In this document: piece by piece, positions 51,205-62,700 of the stretch
Layout: each line of letters begins with the position of its first letter
Position numbering within the stretch: the stretch's first letter is position 1
From: Pedobacter sp. R20-19
GTDB lineage: Bacteria; Bacteroidota; Bacteroidia; Sphingobacteriales; Sphingobacteriaceae
Assembly (NCBI RefSeq): GCF_000708265.2
Contig: NZ_JCKI01000008.1
Coordinates: forward strand, 186,001-250,000
Length of the DNA: 64,000 bases
Direction: 5' to 3'
The notes under the pieces: generated by a model
What the model was told of the DNA's origin: nothing
The model's input: only the letters and a program-made list of their open reading frames with translations
Databases searched by the model: none
Made by a program: the position numbers and the translations under genes

Positions 51205-54021
51205 TTACATCCTGAAACGTTGTCCGCCGCCTTGCCCTGGCGTTGGCATTTGCATATCGCCACTCATATTTCTTCCACCCATGCGGGTTAATGAATAGGT
51301 AAATGATAACATATAATATCTCTTCAATACATTGTAATTTAAATCGGTAATGGTATTATTTGTTGCCGTTCTGCTAATTCCCTGATTCTGGTTAAAAGCA
51401 TCATTCACTGCGATTTTAAAAGTACCCCTATTTTTAAAGAACTGACGGCTGATGTAAGAATTTACCAAAGTAAACTCCGTGTTGTAGCCCTCTCCCCTAC
51501 CTGTATTTTTAATATAATCCAGATCTATAGCTAAACGAATGTTTCCTGGAAACAAGTAGCTGATATCGAAACTTGGATTTAAAGTATAAAAATTAGTGGT
51601 CGCATTAGGCTGGGCAGAATACGTTGCCCGGTTATAAGTTCCGGAAATGCCTCCGGTTAAATCAAACTTATCAAAGTTAGTTACAAAATTATACCGATTT
51701 GTAATCCCAATAGTATTGGTTATATTTCTGACCAAATCATTTGGATTATCATTGCCTGTTGTGAAGTTCACATTTCGGTTATAGTTGGCATTTAAAGATG
51801 CATTTAAGGTAAGCTTCCTTTCCGGCAATAGTGGAATACCCATATTTACACTACCGTTTCCTGAATATACACCATCCACATTAACATATGTTGTTCTTAT
51901 TTTTCCAAAATCTACATCATTCCGGTCAGTAATTAACTGGCTGCTATTTCCAATGGCGTTAAATGTCTGACTTAAACTTAAAAAAGCGAAAAACATTCTG
52001 CCCTTTGCAATATCAAAATTATTATAATTGATATTTAAATTGTTATTAAAAGAGGGTTTTAACGTAGGGTTACCAATAAAAACACTTTGTGTATTAGTGT
52101 TATCAGGTATTGGCTGGATTTGACTGATGCTGGGTTGTTGTGTATTTCCTCTGTAGCGAATATTTAATCTTCTTGAATTACTAAAATTATACCTGAAGTT
52201 TGCTGATGGGGTAAGGTTGATGAAATTTTGACTGCGGACTAATCCTGTGGTTAGATTAGTATTCACACGATTAGTTTGTTGTGCCGCTAAACCAATATTC
52301 CAGTTATATTTCTTTTCATTGGTGGTAAAACTCACTCCTCCAGCATTCGTTAAAGTCTGATTTTCATAGGTATTGGTGTAATCAACATTAACCAAATCAT
52401 ACTGGCCACTTGCTGAATTAAAATCCAATACCTGCCGGCCTTGATTATCATGGCTATAACCATTCTGGTAATTAAATTCCAGGCTTGTGGTTTTAGATAA
52501 TGGCTCGGTATAAACCAATCTGGAAGTGTTATTAATTGAATTGGTGTTTACCTTATTCAGCTGATCTGTAATGGTTGATGTTACTGTACTATTGATTGTA
52601 TTATCTTCGGAGATATAATTATAGTTATCTGCATCATTATTATTGATAGAGGTATTTACGTTTAATGACAAAGTTCTGCCCCGTCTTTTAAATTTCTTCC
52701 TCACCAATAGGTTATTGGTAATATTTGGAGTTGAGCTATGGCTAATGTATCGTTGCAAACCCGTTGTTTGTGACTGGATTAAATTCCTGTCATAGTTACT
52801 CAGGTTTGTGGCATCGCTTTCGGTATATGAAACATTAGGCTGAATTTTAATTGTAGTAGTGGAATCCAACTTGGTATCAATCATGAAATTAAACCTATGG
52901 TTGATGCGATCAGTGTTATTATCTGCATTATTCGCAACAGTTGTAACACTGTTACCTAATAAATTTTGCGTAAAACTCTGCTGTTGATTAGATACATCAG
53001 ATCGGTTAAAAAAGTAACTTCCCTGAATTTGGGTTCCATCTTTATAGGTATCTGAAAAGTTTAAGCCCCCTGCATTGGTATTGGTAATTCCACCGCTTCC
53101 AGCACCACTACCACCGCCGCCAAAGTTACCTCTACCGCCACCACCAAAACCATTTCCAACACCATTACCTTGTCCAAAATTTTGCTTATTTACATTATTA
53201 AACTGACCGATTACACTGAATTGCTGATCATTATCAAACTTATTTACATTTATACTGGCATCATATCGATCCTGAGTACCGTATCCTACCGTACTGTTTC
53301 CAAAATATCCTTTTTTCATTCCAGCTTTAGTAGTGATGTTTAAGATTTTAGTTCTGGTTCCGTCGTCTACACCTGTAAATTGCGATTGCTCAGATAATTC
53401 ATCAATTACCTGAATTTTATCTACCATATCAGCTGGTAAATTTTTGGTAGCGAGTAAAGGATCCGTACCGAAAAACTCCTTTCCATCCACCTTAACCTTT
53501 GTAACCGTTTCTCCCTGCGCCTTTATGCTACCATCTTTTGCAACTTCAACACCGGGAAGTTTTTTTAATACATCTTCTACAACGGCATTTTCACGAACTT
53601 TGATCGTTTTCGCATCAAATTCTAACGTATCTGTTTTAACAACCACAGGGATAGTCGCTGTTACATTTACCGTATTTAAATCTACACCATCATCCATCAT
53701 GGCAATTTCTCCTGCATCAACAGCAGCTTTAGAAACTTCCACATCTTTGGTTGTTGTTTTCAAGCCTAAAAAGGCCGCGTAAACTCTATATTTTCCAGGT
53801 GCTATGGCTTTAAAACTGAAGGTTCCATCTGGCGCTGTTTGCCCTGATGCTACTACGACTGAATCTTTTAGATTTCTAATGGCAATAGTAGCAAAATCAA
53901 CAGGCTTTTTATCTTTAGCATTAATAACCTTTCCGTTTATTGAGCCAGGATTTTGTGCCTGAGCCATGTAACCACAAAATATAAGAACAATGAAGATTGC
54001 CCTTTGAACGTTCCTTTTCAT
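51205..54021 (-). CDS. Outer-membrane beta-barrel (TonB-receptor-like) protein
   Basis: A 938-aa outer-membrane protein. After a signal peptide comes a carboxypeptidase-regulatory-like domain (GSINGKVINAKDKKPVDFAT, near residues 27-110), a plug region (VEDVLKKLPGVEVAKDGSIK, then VKVDGKEFFGTDPLLATKNLP region) and a barrel of the OMP_b-brl_3 type. A Gly-rich run GNGFGGGGRGNFGGGGSGAG lies near residue 300, and the tail is Met/Gly/Gln-rich. The plug lacks a clear TonB box. It is not in an operon; two empty gaps flank it. The substrate is unknown. Such proteins near feoAB are sometimes tied to metal uptake, but that is only position here. Confidence 0.87.
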   Translation of the reverse strand: MKRNVQRAIFIVLIFCGYMAQAQNPGSINGKVINAKDKKPVDFATIAIRNLKDSVVVASGQTAPDGTFSFKAIAPGKYRVYAAFLGLKTTTKDVEVSKAAVDAGEIAMMDDGVDLNTVNVTATIPVVVKTDTLEFDAKTIKVRENAVVEDVLKKLPGVEVAKDGSIKAQGETVTKVKVDGKEFFGTDPLLATKNLPADMVDKIQVIDELSEQSQFTGVDDGTRTKILNITTKAGMKKGYFGNSTVGYGTQDRYDASINVNKFDNDQQFSVIGQFNNVNKQNFGQGNGVGNGFGGGGRGNFGGGGSGAGSGGITNTNAGGLNFSDTYKDGTQIQGSYFFNRSDVSNQQQSFTQNLLGNSVTTVANNADNNTDRINHRFNFMIDTKLDSTTTIKIQPNVSYTESDATNLSNYDRNLIQSQTTGLQRYISHSSTPNITNNLLVRKKFKRRGRTLSLNVNTSINNNDADNYNYISEDNTINSTVTSTITDQLNKVNTNSINNTSRLVYTEPLSKTTSLEFNYQNGYSHDNQGRQVLDFNSASGQYDLVNVDYTNTYENQTLTNAGGVSFTTNEKKYNWNIGLAAQQTNRVNTNLTTGLVRSQNFINLTPSANFRYNFSNSRRLNIRYRGNTQQPSISQIQPIPDNTNTQSVFIGNPTLKPSFNNNLNINYNNFDIAKGRMFFAFLSLSQTFNAIGNSSQLITDRNDVDFGKIRTTYVNVDGVYSGNGSVNMGIPLLPERKLTLNASLNANYNRNVNFTTGNDNPNDLVRNITNTIGITNRYNFVTNFDKFDLTGGISGTYNRATYSAQPNATTNFYTLNPSFDISYLFPGNIRLAIDLDYIKNTGRGEGYNTEFTLVNSYISRQFFKNRGTFKIAVNDAFNQNQGISRTATNNTITDLNYNVLKRYYMLSFTYSLTRMGGRNMSGDMQMPTPGQGGGQRFRM

Positions 54022-54165
54022 TAAAAAAATTTAGATTATATGTACAAAACTAAGCTATCAGACTATCCGTATGCCTAAAGGTTTGTTGCTAAACAGGAAA
54101 AGATTGGTAACATTTTAAATACAGCAGATTGCTGGAGCTGTAACATCATTTGGGAATGATGATGT

Positions 54166-54294
54166 TTAATGGTTGTTTGGTGAGGGATAGCTTTTGTAAT
54201 AGACCTTCGGACAGTTACAGTCTTTTTTAAAGATACTGCATCCGCTTAAGGATAAAACTGCAATTACAACCAATAAATTAATTATTTTTTTCAT
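54166..54294 (-). CDS. 42-aa Cys-rich lipoprotein overlapping the vanZ-like gene
   Basis: A short frame of 43 codons: MKKIINLLVVIAVLSLSGCS, then IFKKDCNCPKVYYKSYPSPN and NH. The first 19 residues are a clean lipoprotein signal with lipobox LSGC; the mature part is only 24 residues and carries a C-N-C pair. The ATG lies inside the end of the vanZ-like gene (17-base overlap), which argues for translational coupling and a real gene. I do not know the function. Confidence 0.7.
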   Translation of the reverse strand: MKKIINLLVVIAVLSLSGCSIFKKDCNCPKVYYKSYPSPNNH

Positions 54295-54676
54295 CGAAAT
54301 TCAATTTATGGAGCAATATATAACTGAAAACTGCCATACAGGCACCTAACATATCACAACCGAGATCCCACCATTCTGCAGATCTATAAGTGAAAACTTT
54401 CCATTGCAACAATTCGATACTTCCACCAATAATGAAGTTGATTAAAAGAATTTTAAAAATGGTTAGCGTTCTGAAACCGTAACTGTGCTGATATTTTATT
54501 TTTCCATAAAACAGAAAAACGGTAAGTACAAAGAAAAATCCAAGATGCGTCATCTTATCAAATCCTGTAAAGAAAAATCCTTCTCCTTCTGTATCAGGTA
54601 ACTTTATATTACAAAGCACTAAAACGATTAGTGTCCAGAATATGGCCCATTTTTGTTGCTTTAGTGCTTTGTACAA
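54278..54676 (-). CDS. VanZ-like family membrane protein
   Basis: A 132-aa protein with four hydrophobic helices. The family pattern is visible: an acidic loop after helix 1 (DTEGEGFFFTGFDKMTHLGFF with D-K-x-x-H), then GGSIELLQW (near residues 83-91) and R-S-A-E-W-W-D-L-G-C-D-M-L-G. VanZ relatives are tied to teicoplanin resistance in one case but most are of unknown use in envelope biology. It starts 12 bases after gcvH and overlaps the small lipoprotein gene at its end. Confidence 0.88.
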   Translation of the reverse strand: MYKALKQQKWAIFWTLIVLVLCNIKLPDTEGEGFFFTGFDKMTHLGFFFVLTVFLFYGKIKYQHSYGFRTLTIFKILLINFIIGGSIELLQWKVFTYRSAEWWDLGCDMLGACMAVFSYILLHKLNFDEKNN

Positions 54677-54688
54677 AATACAATAAGA

Positions 54689-55069
54689 TTAAGCGCCAAC
54701 TAAGGCTTGGTAAGCGTCTGCAGTTAATAAATCTTCAATTTCAGCAACTTCAGATAGGGATACTTTTACCATCCATCCTTCTCCATATGGATCAGAATTT
54801 ACCAATTCCGGATTGTCATTTAACGCTGAATTGATTTCCAACACGGTACCAGTTACAGGCATAAATAAATCAGAAACTGTTTTTACGGCTTCAACTGTAC
54901 CAAAAACTTCTTCTTTTGCCACTTCATCACCCACTGAGTTAATATCTACATAAACAATATCACCCAATTCGCGTTGAGCAAAATCTGTAATACCGATGTA
55001 AGCTTCATTACCTTCAACCTTTACCCACTCGTGGTCTTTAGTGTATTTTAATTCTGATGGAAAATTCAT
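54689..55069 (-). CDS. gcvH: Glycine cleavage system H protein
   Basis: A 126-aa lipoyl carrier that shuttles the aminomethyl group between P, T and L proteins. The lipoyl Lys lies in TVEAVKTVSDL (about residue 63). N-terminal YTKDHEWVKVEG and GITDFAQRELGDIVYVD are typical. The other gcv genes are not in the window. It is the first gene of gcvH-vanZ-lipoprotein behind a probable promoter at 55159-55190. Confidence 0.96.
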   Translation of the reverse strand: MNFPSELKYTKDHEWVKVEGNEAYIGITDFAQRELGDIVYVDINSVGDEVAKEEVFGTVEAVKTVSDLFMPVTGTVLEINSALNDNPELVNSDPYGEGWMVKVSLSEVAEIEDLLTADAYQALVGA

Positions 55070-55158
55070 TTTATTTTAACTTATTGATTATGAATATTAT
55101 ATATTAGTAGTATTCTTGATGTTAAACACGTAATTGCAAACATTATTTGTTTGCCCCT

Positions 55159-55190
55159 CAAAAATACAATTAAGTTTAATATATAGCAAT
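55159..55190 (-). promoter_or_regulatory. Probable promoter of gcvH-vanZ-lipoprotein
   Basis: On the minus strand ATTG (55187-55190), 20 bases, TATTTTTG (55159-55166). The leader would be about 80 bases, in which no riboswitch fold was recognised. Confidence 0.55.
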
Positions 55191-55381
55191 GTCAAGCGTA
55201 TTAACTTAGAAAGAAATGCGTTAATCTTATTTCCCAATCGATTTTAATAATTCTGGCTCTTATAAAGTATAACTTGACCATTTCTTTATAGTACGGTATG
55301 CTCGCTTGTAAAATTTTCTTAAAATTTCAAGTTTTCTTTCAATTATGTATGTCTCTAATAAATTTAATCTGAAAAAATATA

Positions 55382-55555
55382 ATGACCTCCAGCACAACAC
55401 TCAAAAGCCACTTATTATCCAATATCCCTTAGATTGAGGAGATATCTAGCGTCATTAGGGAGATTAAAGTAGATGTTAAGAAAATACATGAGCAAAATAT
55501 GGCAGAAATTTTAGCGCAATTTTATCAAACAAAAAAGATAAGGTCAATAAATTAA
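55382..55555 (+). pseudogene. Short frame interrupted by one TAG, possible gene remnant
   Basis: From ATG 55382 the frame reads MTSSTTLKSHLLSNIP, a TAG, then IEEISSVIREIKVDVKKIHE and QNMAEILAQFYQTKKIRSIN before TAA. The part after the stop is amphipathic and helix-prone, like a real small protein, and without the TAG the frame would be 57 codons. I do not recognise a family. It may be a dead fragment of a small (HTH-like or coiled-coil) gene, or chance. Confidence 0.35.
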
Positions 55556-55557
55556 AA

Positions 55558-55581
55558 AAGCCATACATTTCTGCATGGCTT
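55558..55581 (-). terminator. Terminator after the second DUF5648 gene
   Basis: Arms AAGCCAT and ATGGCTT around ten bases, with TTTTTT on the minus strand; 20 bases after the stop. It also ends the interrupted frame at 55382-55555 on the plus strand. Confidence 0.7.
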
Positions 55582-55600
55582 AACATTTTTTCTTCAAAAT

Positions 55601-56239
55601 CTACAAAACATATCCGATAATTCCTTCGTACTGCCAAGTTGAATTACCATTTCCCAACTCGTTAAAATCTTTAGTATAAAGTCTATCAAAATCTCCGCGT
55701 TTTTTAAAATATGAATAAAGGGGTTTACTTAAGGGCACGAAAGTAGGCGACATATAACCAACTATACCTTCTGAAACATAGTATAGTGGTGGGTTTGGAG
55801 AATTTGAGTAGTAATGATCTCCTGTGTTTCTATAGTACCGATACAATGGTGCGGTAAAACTACCTGTAGCATTTTGTTGCAATCCGCACGCAGTTGCTTC
55901 TAATACCCAATTATTCATCGGAAAAGGCCCTCCTGCATTTGTCATCTGGGCCAATAAGATATTAGCTTCCTGACCCAAAGCAAAAAAATGTTTTTGTTCA
56001 TAGGGCGAAAATAAGCGATAGAAGTTAACTACTCCTGATACAGCACCGACAGGGACAGTCGTAGCTAGTTTATTACTACGTAAACCATTACTGTCAAGAG
56101 AAAAACTGGTTAAACTGTCAGGAGAAACTGCAGTCTTTTCTTTTAGTGCAAGTGAATCTGTTTGGGCTGTCTCATCCTTTTTGCAGCTTGCAAGAGCGCC
56201 AATTAATAATAGCGCTAAAAATAGATTTTTGATCTTCAT
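55601..56239 (-). CDS. Lipoprotein with DUF5648-type repeats
   Basis: A 212-aa lipoprotein (lipobox LASC, Cys near residue 19, then KKDE). After a 45-residue polar linker come three DUF5648-like units: VNFYRLFSPYEQKHFFALGQ, PLYRYYRNTGDHYYSNSPNP with YVSEGIVGYM, and LYSYFKKRGDFDRLYT with WQYEGIIGYV. It is a paralogue in its repeat part of the protein at 15580-16413. The location should be an outer- or inner-membrane lipoprotein. The -7-like TATTTTTG at 56269-56276 (minus) is a possible promoter element. Function unknown. Confidence 0.82.
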   Translation of the reverse strand: MKIKNLFLALLLIGALASCKKDETAQTDSLALKEKTAVSPDSLTSFSLDSNGLRSNKLATTVPVGAVSGVVNFYRLFSPYEQKHFFALGQEANILLAQMTNAGGPFPMNNWVLEATACGLQQNATGSFTAPLYRYYRNTGDHYYSNSPNPPLYYVSEGIVGYMSPTFVPLSKPLYSYFKKRGDFDRLYTKDFNELGNGNSTWQYEGIIGYVL

Positions 56240-56759
56240 AAAAAAATATCGTGTCTTTTAAATATTCACAAAAATACATATAAATAAATAAAAGCACTAT
56301 GACATATGTAATAAGTTAGATACTAACTCATAATTAAAAATGTACATTCTATATTTTAAAAATACTATTTAAATCAAATTAGATTTAGCATAATACGTCA
56401 TTTAGAATATCCTTAACGGATTTAAAATTCCTAAGCCTTATAAGGCGATTAAACGCCGCGTTAATATCATTATGAATAAGATTAGAAAAATACAATAGTA
56501 ATAAGAATCATATTGCACTCATAATTAGCCAAATAAAAGTTACGAGCTAAGTTGTAAAGACTAATAAGTCATACGTTATTTTATCATATAATTTAAATAA
56601 TCTTATATAAAGAAAAGTCTAAAAACAATGTTGTTTCTAATAGATTTTACTAATTCTTGCTTTTGATATCTTCCACTCCAAAAAATCCATTGTTCTAGAT
56701 ATAGACAAAACAGATGTTGGAATGTTGATGTGATAATTGTGATTCTACCTTTAGAAAAA
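56240..56759. other. Intergenic DNA without a gene
   Basis: About 520 very AT-rich bases between sprA and the DUF5648 lipoprotein gene. Apart from the -7-like element at 56269-56276 I see no frame, RNA or clear terminator of sprA. Confidence 0.5.
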
Positions 56760-59700
56760 TTAATTCAGCGTAAACCTCAAACTAAAACCAAAATTACTGA
56801 ATGAGGTATTAAACGTTTGCGAAGTATATGGCTTGGTAATGTTCGAATCATAAAACAGCTTCACATTAAATTTCTGGTTTAATATATAATCAACACTCGG
56901 CCTTAAGGTAATATTTTTTGCACCTGATGAAACTTCAGCTTCTTCCACATCTGCTCTGTAAATAACCGTCTTATTATCACGGATCGCAACATCCAGTTTA
57001 AAATCCATATTGTTATCCATTTTCAAACTTTTGAACCAGCCAAACGGAAACCGGAACTTATTTGTTCTGTAGCCCATCCCCAGAACAACATTGTTTTCTG
57101 ATAACTGCGCAAGCTGACTATTAGAAAGACTTAAACCTAGCAATCGAGATCTGTTCAATTCAAATGTAGCACTCAGGTTATTTTTGAACCTGGTATCCAC
57201 GCCTATTAATGGAGAAAAATATTCTGAGATGGTAACTTGTGCAAACTGAAATTCAGGAAGGAAGTTATTATTCGCATCGCGGTTTACAGAGAACCCATTG
57301 CTTTCCTGATACCTCAATAATGAATTAAAGCCATTGATGTTATAAGCCGACCGATAACCATGCCTGATATCAATTGAAGAAAAACGGTCTGCAATGAAAG
57401 GAATTTTCGTCAATCCATTATAGGTAAGTGTCCAGTTTGGAAGTGGAATTCGGGGGAAAGCATTCATACTCGTTTTACCCGCATCCTTACCAGAATAAGC
57501 AGCCATAAATGCAGAGATAAGTACATCCTGACTTTCTTTACCATAACCATCAGCATAACCACTTGCCTGACCAGATGAATTTGGATTTTGCGCACCTAAC
57601 CTTCTTGAAATAATAATCCGATTGGCCATAAACTGATTAAACAGCGAAGAGATTACACTTGAGTTTTTCTCTTTAAAGGCGGTACCGAGCGCAATGTATG
57701 AGATACTATAATCACCTGTGGTAATTGCACTTAAATTTTCAAAGGAAGAAACACTGGCCACGTATCTGTAATTGGAAGAGAAATTTCTGGTCTGCGACTT
57801 ATTCGCCCTGATCGTGATTCTTAAATCACGAAATGGCTCTATCTGACCAGTAAACTGTAGATCTTCACGAAGTGTATTCACATACAGTTGGGTTTGCAGG
57901 GTATCTGTAGTTAACCAACCATTATTAAGTGCCATATCTCTAATATCTCTCTGACTGCCAAATACAAATCCTAAACCAGGAGCTCCGGTAACATTATCTA
58001 CCCCGAAATATTTAGTCGTTGGTAAATACCCAGGCAAAAAGATCCCTTTGGTTTGCACATAATTTGCACTTACATTTTTAACACTGGTTAATAAGTTGAT
58101 AAAAAAGTTTTTTAATTTATCTCCGGTCTCTTCACCGTTGCTGGCATTTCTAATGAAACCAAATTTATTGTATAAAGTGGTCATGTTCAGTGCCGGGTTA
58201 ACCTGAATATTTCTACTGTTTTGAACGGTATTTCCTAAATTGATGTTTGGATCTTGTAAAGTAGATAGTGGTTCAGTTTGCCAGTTAAAGTTTGTACCAT
58301 ACCTTGTTTTTACAGTTACCCAGTTAAAACCTGGTATTTTATCAATTGGTAAGGTATAGGTAACATTTAAATTATGGTTATAATCTGTTGTACGACCTAA
58401 ACGCTTAAGATTTTGCCATACAGTATCACGCTTCATACCATCAATCCGGCCATCTGGTTCATCAATAATAGAATAGTTTGTGGCATTGAAATCCAACTGA
58501 AGTGAGCGGGTTAAATTCCAGGCTATTCCATAAATTCGGCTCATTCTAAAGTTTTTGTTAAAAGTAGTCCCAAATCCATTCTGATAGATGGGAATGGAAT
58601 TCGCCGGATCATTATTCCTCAACGTATTTTCAGAATAAAGGCGGTCTACATCTATTCTAAAGTTAATGGCACTCGGAAAAATACTAAAGTTAAAATCCTT
58701 CAACAAGGCCAGCATATTTGATTTAATAATCTTCTCAAAAGGGGCAAATGTTTTAGCTTCTTTTGCATAGCTATATTGCAAAGAAGCCCTATAGGTATTT
58801 TGAATACTGCTCTGGTTAATAAAATCCCTATGGTTGTATTGGGTAAAAGCATAACTGGCAGCAAAGTTTTCAATATCCCAAAGCTGAACAGGCTTGCTGT
58901 TGTTTGTTCTTTCTTTACGCACATTGGTAAAATTAATTCCCCTGCGTACGGTATAATCCTGTGCGAAATTTAAAATAGAATCCTTTTGTTCCTTGGTTGA
59001 TTGATCGAGCGCATTTTTTAACTCGATATCAGGTGTACGGGGATTATATTGTGGGGTTGAAACTTGTTTTGAATAGTTTACAAACATTGGAATTTTAACA
59101 CCCGATTTTTGAGGCAAAAATTTGCCCAGCTCAACAGCTGATGAAACATCTAATAAAACATTATCAGCACGGTTACGTTCACTTACCTTTGAATCAATTG
59201 ATCCAAAACCTATGGTTGATTTACTTCCTGAAATGTTGACATCAGCAAAATCAGCCAGTTTTAAATTTAACCTTCCCGTAGCAGCCCAACCTCCCTTTTC
59301 GTCAAATTCAGTTAACCTAAGTTCGTTAAACCAAACCAAAACATTTTTATCCATACCATCATCTATTTCAGTGGTGGTATTATTACGCAAAGGGTTTTTT
59401 ACGCCAAGCATATACACCCTCACTTTACTCATATCTGGCTGCCCCTTAACAATAATTGTTCTGTTGCCGTCCGTGTAAGTGAAAGGAACATTGATCGGCC
59501 ACGGCTGCCCGTTAGCCTGCTTAGCCACATTACGGGCAAGTTTGGCATTCTGGAATAAAAGTAAATCAATATCCATCCGGTTTGCTTCAGGCCAAATGGC
59601 ATCAGCATCTCTCGTACCCGGAGTAGTAATTTTTAAAGGCATTAAATATTCATAGTAGTTATCCTGATTATCGGTTCCGATTCTTAAAAAGGCATCTACA

Positions 59701-62700
59701 TCTCCATCACCTAAAACTTGATTATTAATGGCCTCTGCATGGATAAACATTTCCAAATGTTTATAAGAACGGAAATCACTATATGCTGTTTTAAATGCTG
59801 CCCTTCCATAACCATCACGGAGATTTTTAACGGTAACAGATAAAGACTGTTCATTCAAACGGGTATCTCCACGATAATTACTAAAATCACGCTCACGCAA
59901 AATTCCAGGGGGAGTAACATAAGGTATTGGTGTTTTTCTACCATTCTCCTCAATATTAACAGTTGATACTTCGATGGTTGAATTATCTGGTGTTAAGGCA
60001 GGCAAACTTGGGTCTACAATAACCTGATCTGCCGTATTTTTAGCATTAAATTCCCTCCACTCGCCTCTAATCAATTGTAACTTTGCAAAACGCATAATGG
60101 CTGTATCTGCAAAGTTGGTCATAAACATCCTAAAGAATCGGATGGATTTAAAATCCTGAATATTACCTACTTTCTTCTCGTATTGCGTTATTGGAATTCT
60201 GAATTGATACCAGGTAACAGCTTGCGTGTTTCCGTTCGCCAATTTTACCTGTGACGTTACTTTATCGGTAATAAATTGGGTTTGGCCAACATCCATTCCC
60301 GGCCGCATAGTTACCTTGTATTGATAGTATTCATCGCTTTGCGTCATGTTATTATCGCGATTAATATCTTCGCCATCTGGAAGTGAGGTAGATGCAGAAT
60401 TTTCCAAACCTAACTCTGCCTGTGATTGCTGAGCGGTTTTAGAGTTTCCCTCCGGACCGTTATATTTTTCATAACGTTTTAAAATGCCCGCATTGATTTG
60501 ATCTAAAGCCGGACCTCTGAAATAAGAATAATTATCTGATGAAGGATCCTGATCAATTTCTGCTGCAGCTATAGCATTTAACTGAGACTTAATCTGATTT
60601 ATAGCCGTAGCAAATTTTTGTTTTTCATTCGCATCGGATAAACCATCTAAACCAACATCCTGTGCTCTTCTTGCATCAGGGTCATTATCAAAAGCCTGAA
60701 TAACGGGTTGTAATTTCGGAACGCGTCCCCATGTGGTTTCATCATATTTACTGGGATCATCTGTAGCGGGTAATCCGTTTTCCAGAGATTTTCGTCCATC
60801 TTTTAAAATATCTTCAGAAATATTACCCAGGTTAAAATAGATATCACCTCCCTGAGAATTTCTATTGTAAATAAATGGATCCATTACCCAAAATTCAATA
60901 AAGCCAACATTCAAGGCTTCAAAATCATTGGTTTCAATTTTACGTTGGAAACCACCCCAACGCTGCCGCGGGTTAGTTAACTTTCCATCGGCAGAGAAAC
61001 CGGTAGTGGAATAATTATAAGGCCCACGTACCGTTGGATAATAAGCAACATCTAAGGTGGTGATATTTAAAGCCTGCCCTGTCGCGGTTTCTTTAAATGG
61101 AAAAACCTCCTGTTCTATCACCTGCCTTACATAATGGTTAGAAAGTTCATTTCTATTGTTTCTGATATTGGATGGTGTAGTGGTAGCGTTTGAATTGTAA
61201 AAAGTCGGATCAATATTATAGTACGCTATCCGGGCCCGGTTATAACCATAAGTAAGATCGTTAACCAATTGCGACTCTGAAAAATCTTGTGGCGTTCCGG
61301 ATAACTGCCAGGAGATCGCACTTTTTAAATCAATTACAGATCTCGAAGCCTCAAAATCATCCAAATAACTTACTCCATTTTTACTACCTGCAAAGTTTAA
61401 TGCCCGCGGATGTCCCGGAACCAATTGTGCAAATTCACCATAAAAGTTAACACTTGAAGGTGCCTTGGTGGAAATGAATGGAAGTTTATCAACAAGTTTT
61501 GTTAAAAATCTGGATGAAGAACTATAATTAATATCACCACCCCAAATGGTATTTGAAATGGGTTCTTCACCAATATTTACTTTTTGAGTAAGCGGTTTCT
61601 CTGTTAGGTTCATAAATGTACCTCCCAGATTTAGCTTGTTATTCACTCGATAATCCAAACGTGTTCCAAATAATGACCGTTGCTGCAAACCAAAGAGTTC
61701 ATTATTTTCAGTAGTAATACGAATAGGCTGACCAGAGGTTAATAATGCCTGATTGATGATACTCACCCTTCCACCCTGGTAATCTACCGTAAAGTCTACA
61801 CCTTCTTGTAATGGCATCGTTCCGGCAAAAACTTTTACAGACCCTTCTGGTACATTAATGGCATTCAAGCTAAATTCAGAAGATACTTCTGATTGATAAT
61901 GACCTTTGATTACATATCTGTTTTTATTTTGAAACAGCTGTTTTGCAATCATTTGGGTCGAGTCATATAGCGCTGTAAAGGTGTATTTATCAATTAAGGC
62001 CTGCTCACTCGGTAGGAATTTATTCGCCAGATCCTGTCCAAATGGTTCAATAATTGGAAAGATAATCCTGCCATTAGCAGGGTCTATAGTGATGTAACCT
62101 GAATTGGTATTATTAATCAGTGAAGTTAATCCACTAAGTGACAAATTAGACCCGAAAGTGCTGTTAGCAGATGAGCTGTTTGAAAAGTAAGAACCGAAAG
62201 CATTATTAGAGGCCACAAAATCAAAAATACCATCAGGCTTCTTTTCATTTTGTTGATTCAACCGGTCAAATTCAGTTAAAGAGATCCATTGCTTATTCGC
62301 GGTATTCTGTCCCTCGGTCATAATCGGTTTTTCTACTCCGGTTTCATTATCGATCCTAAAAATATCAAGTTTAAAATTTATCGGACTGATTTGATAACCA
62401 CCTATAGAATAAATATTTTTCATCATCAAATCCCAGGTTGGGAGATTGATTTTTGTGGTTTCGTTTTTTAAAAGTTTTGCATAAAGTACTTTAGGGTTTG
62501 CGGCATCGAAAGTAACATCTGTAGAAAACTCCCCCACCTGATATTCTACACCATTATAGGTATAGCGATAAGCAACAGCTAAAACCTCATCCGCATTAAG
62601 TGGATTATTTAAAGAGATATACCCCAACTGCGGTTGAAAGGTAAACTCACGCTCGGTTAGTTTTCTGGCATAGGTAAGTTTGGCATACTGATCCGTTGCT

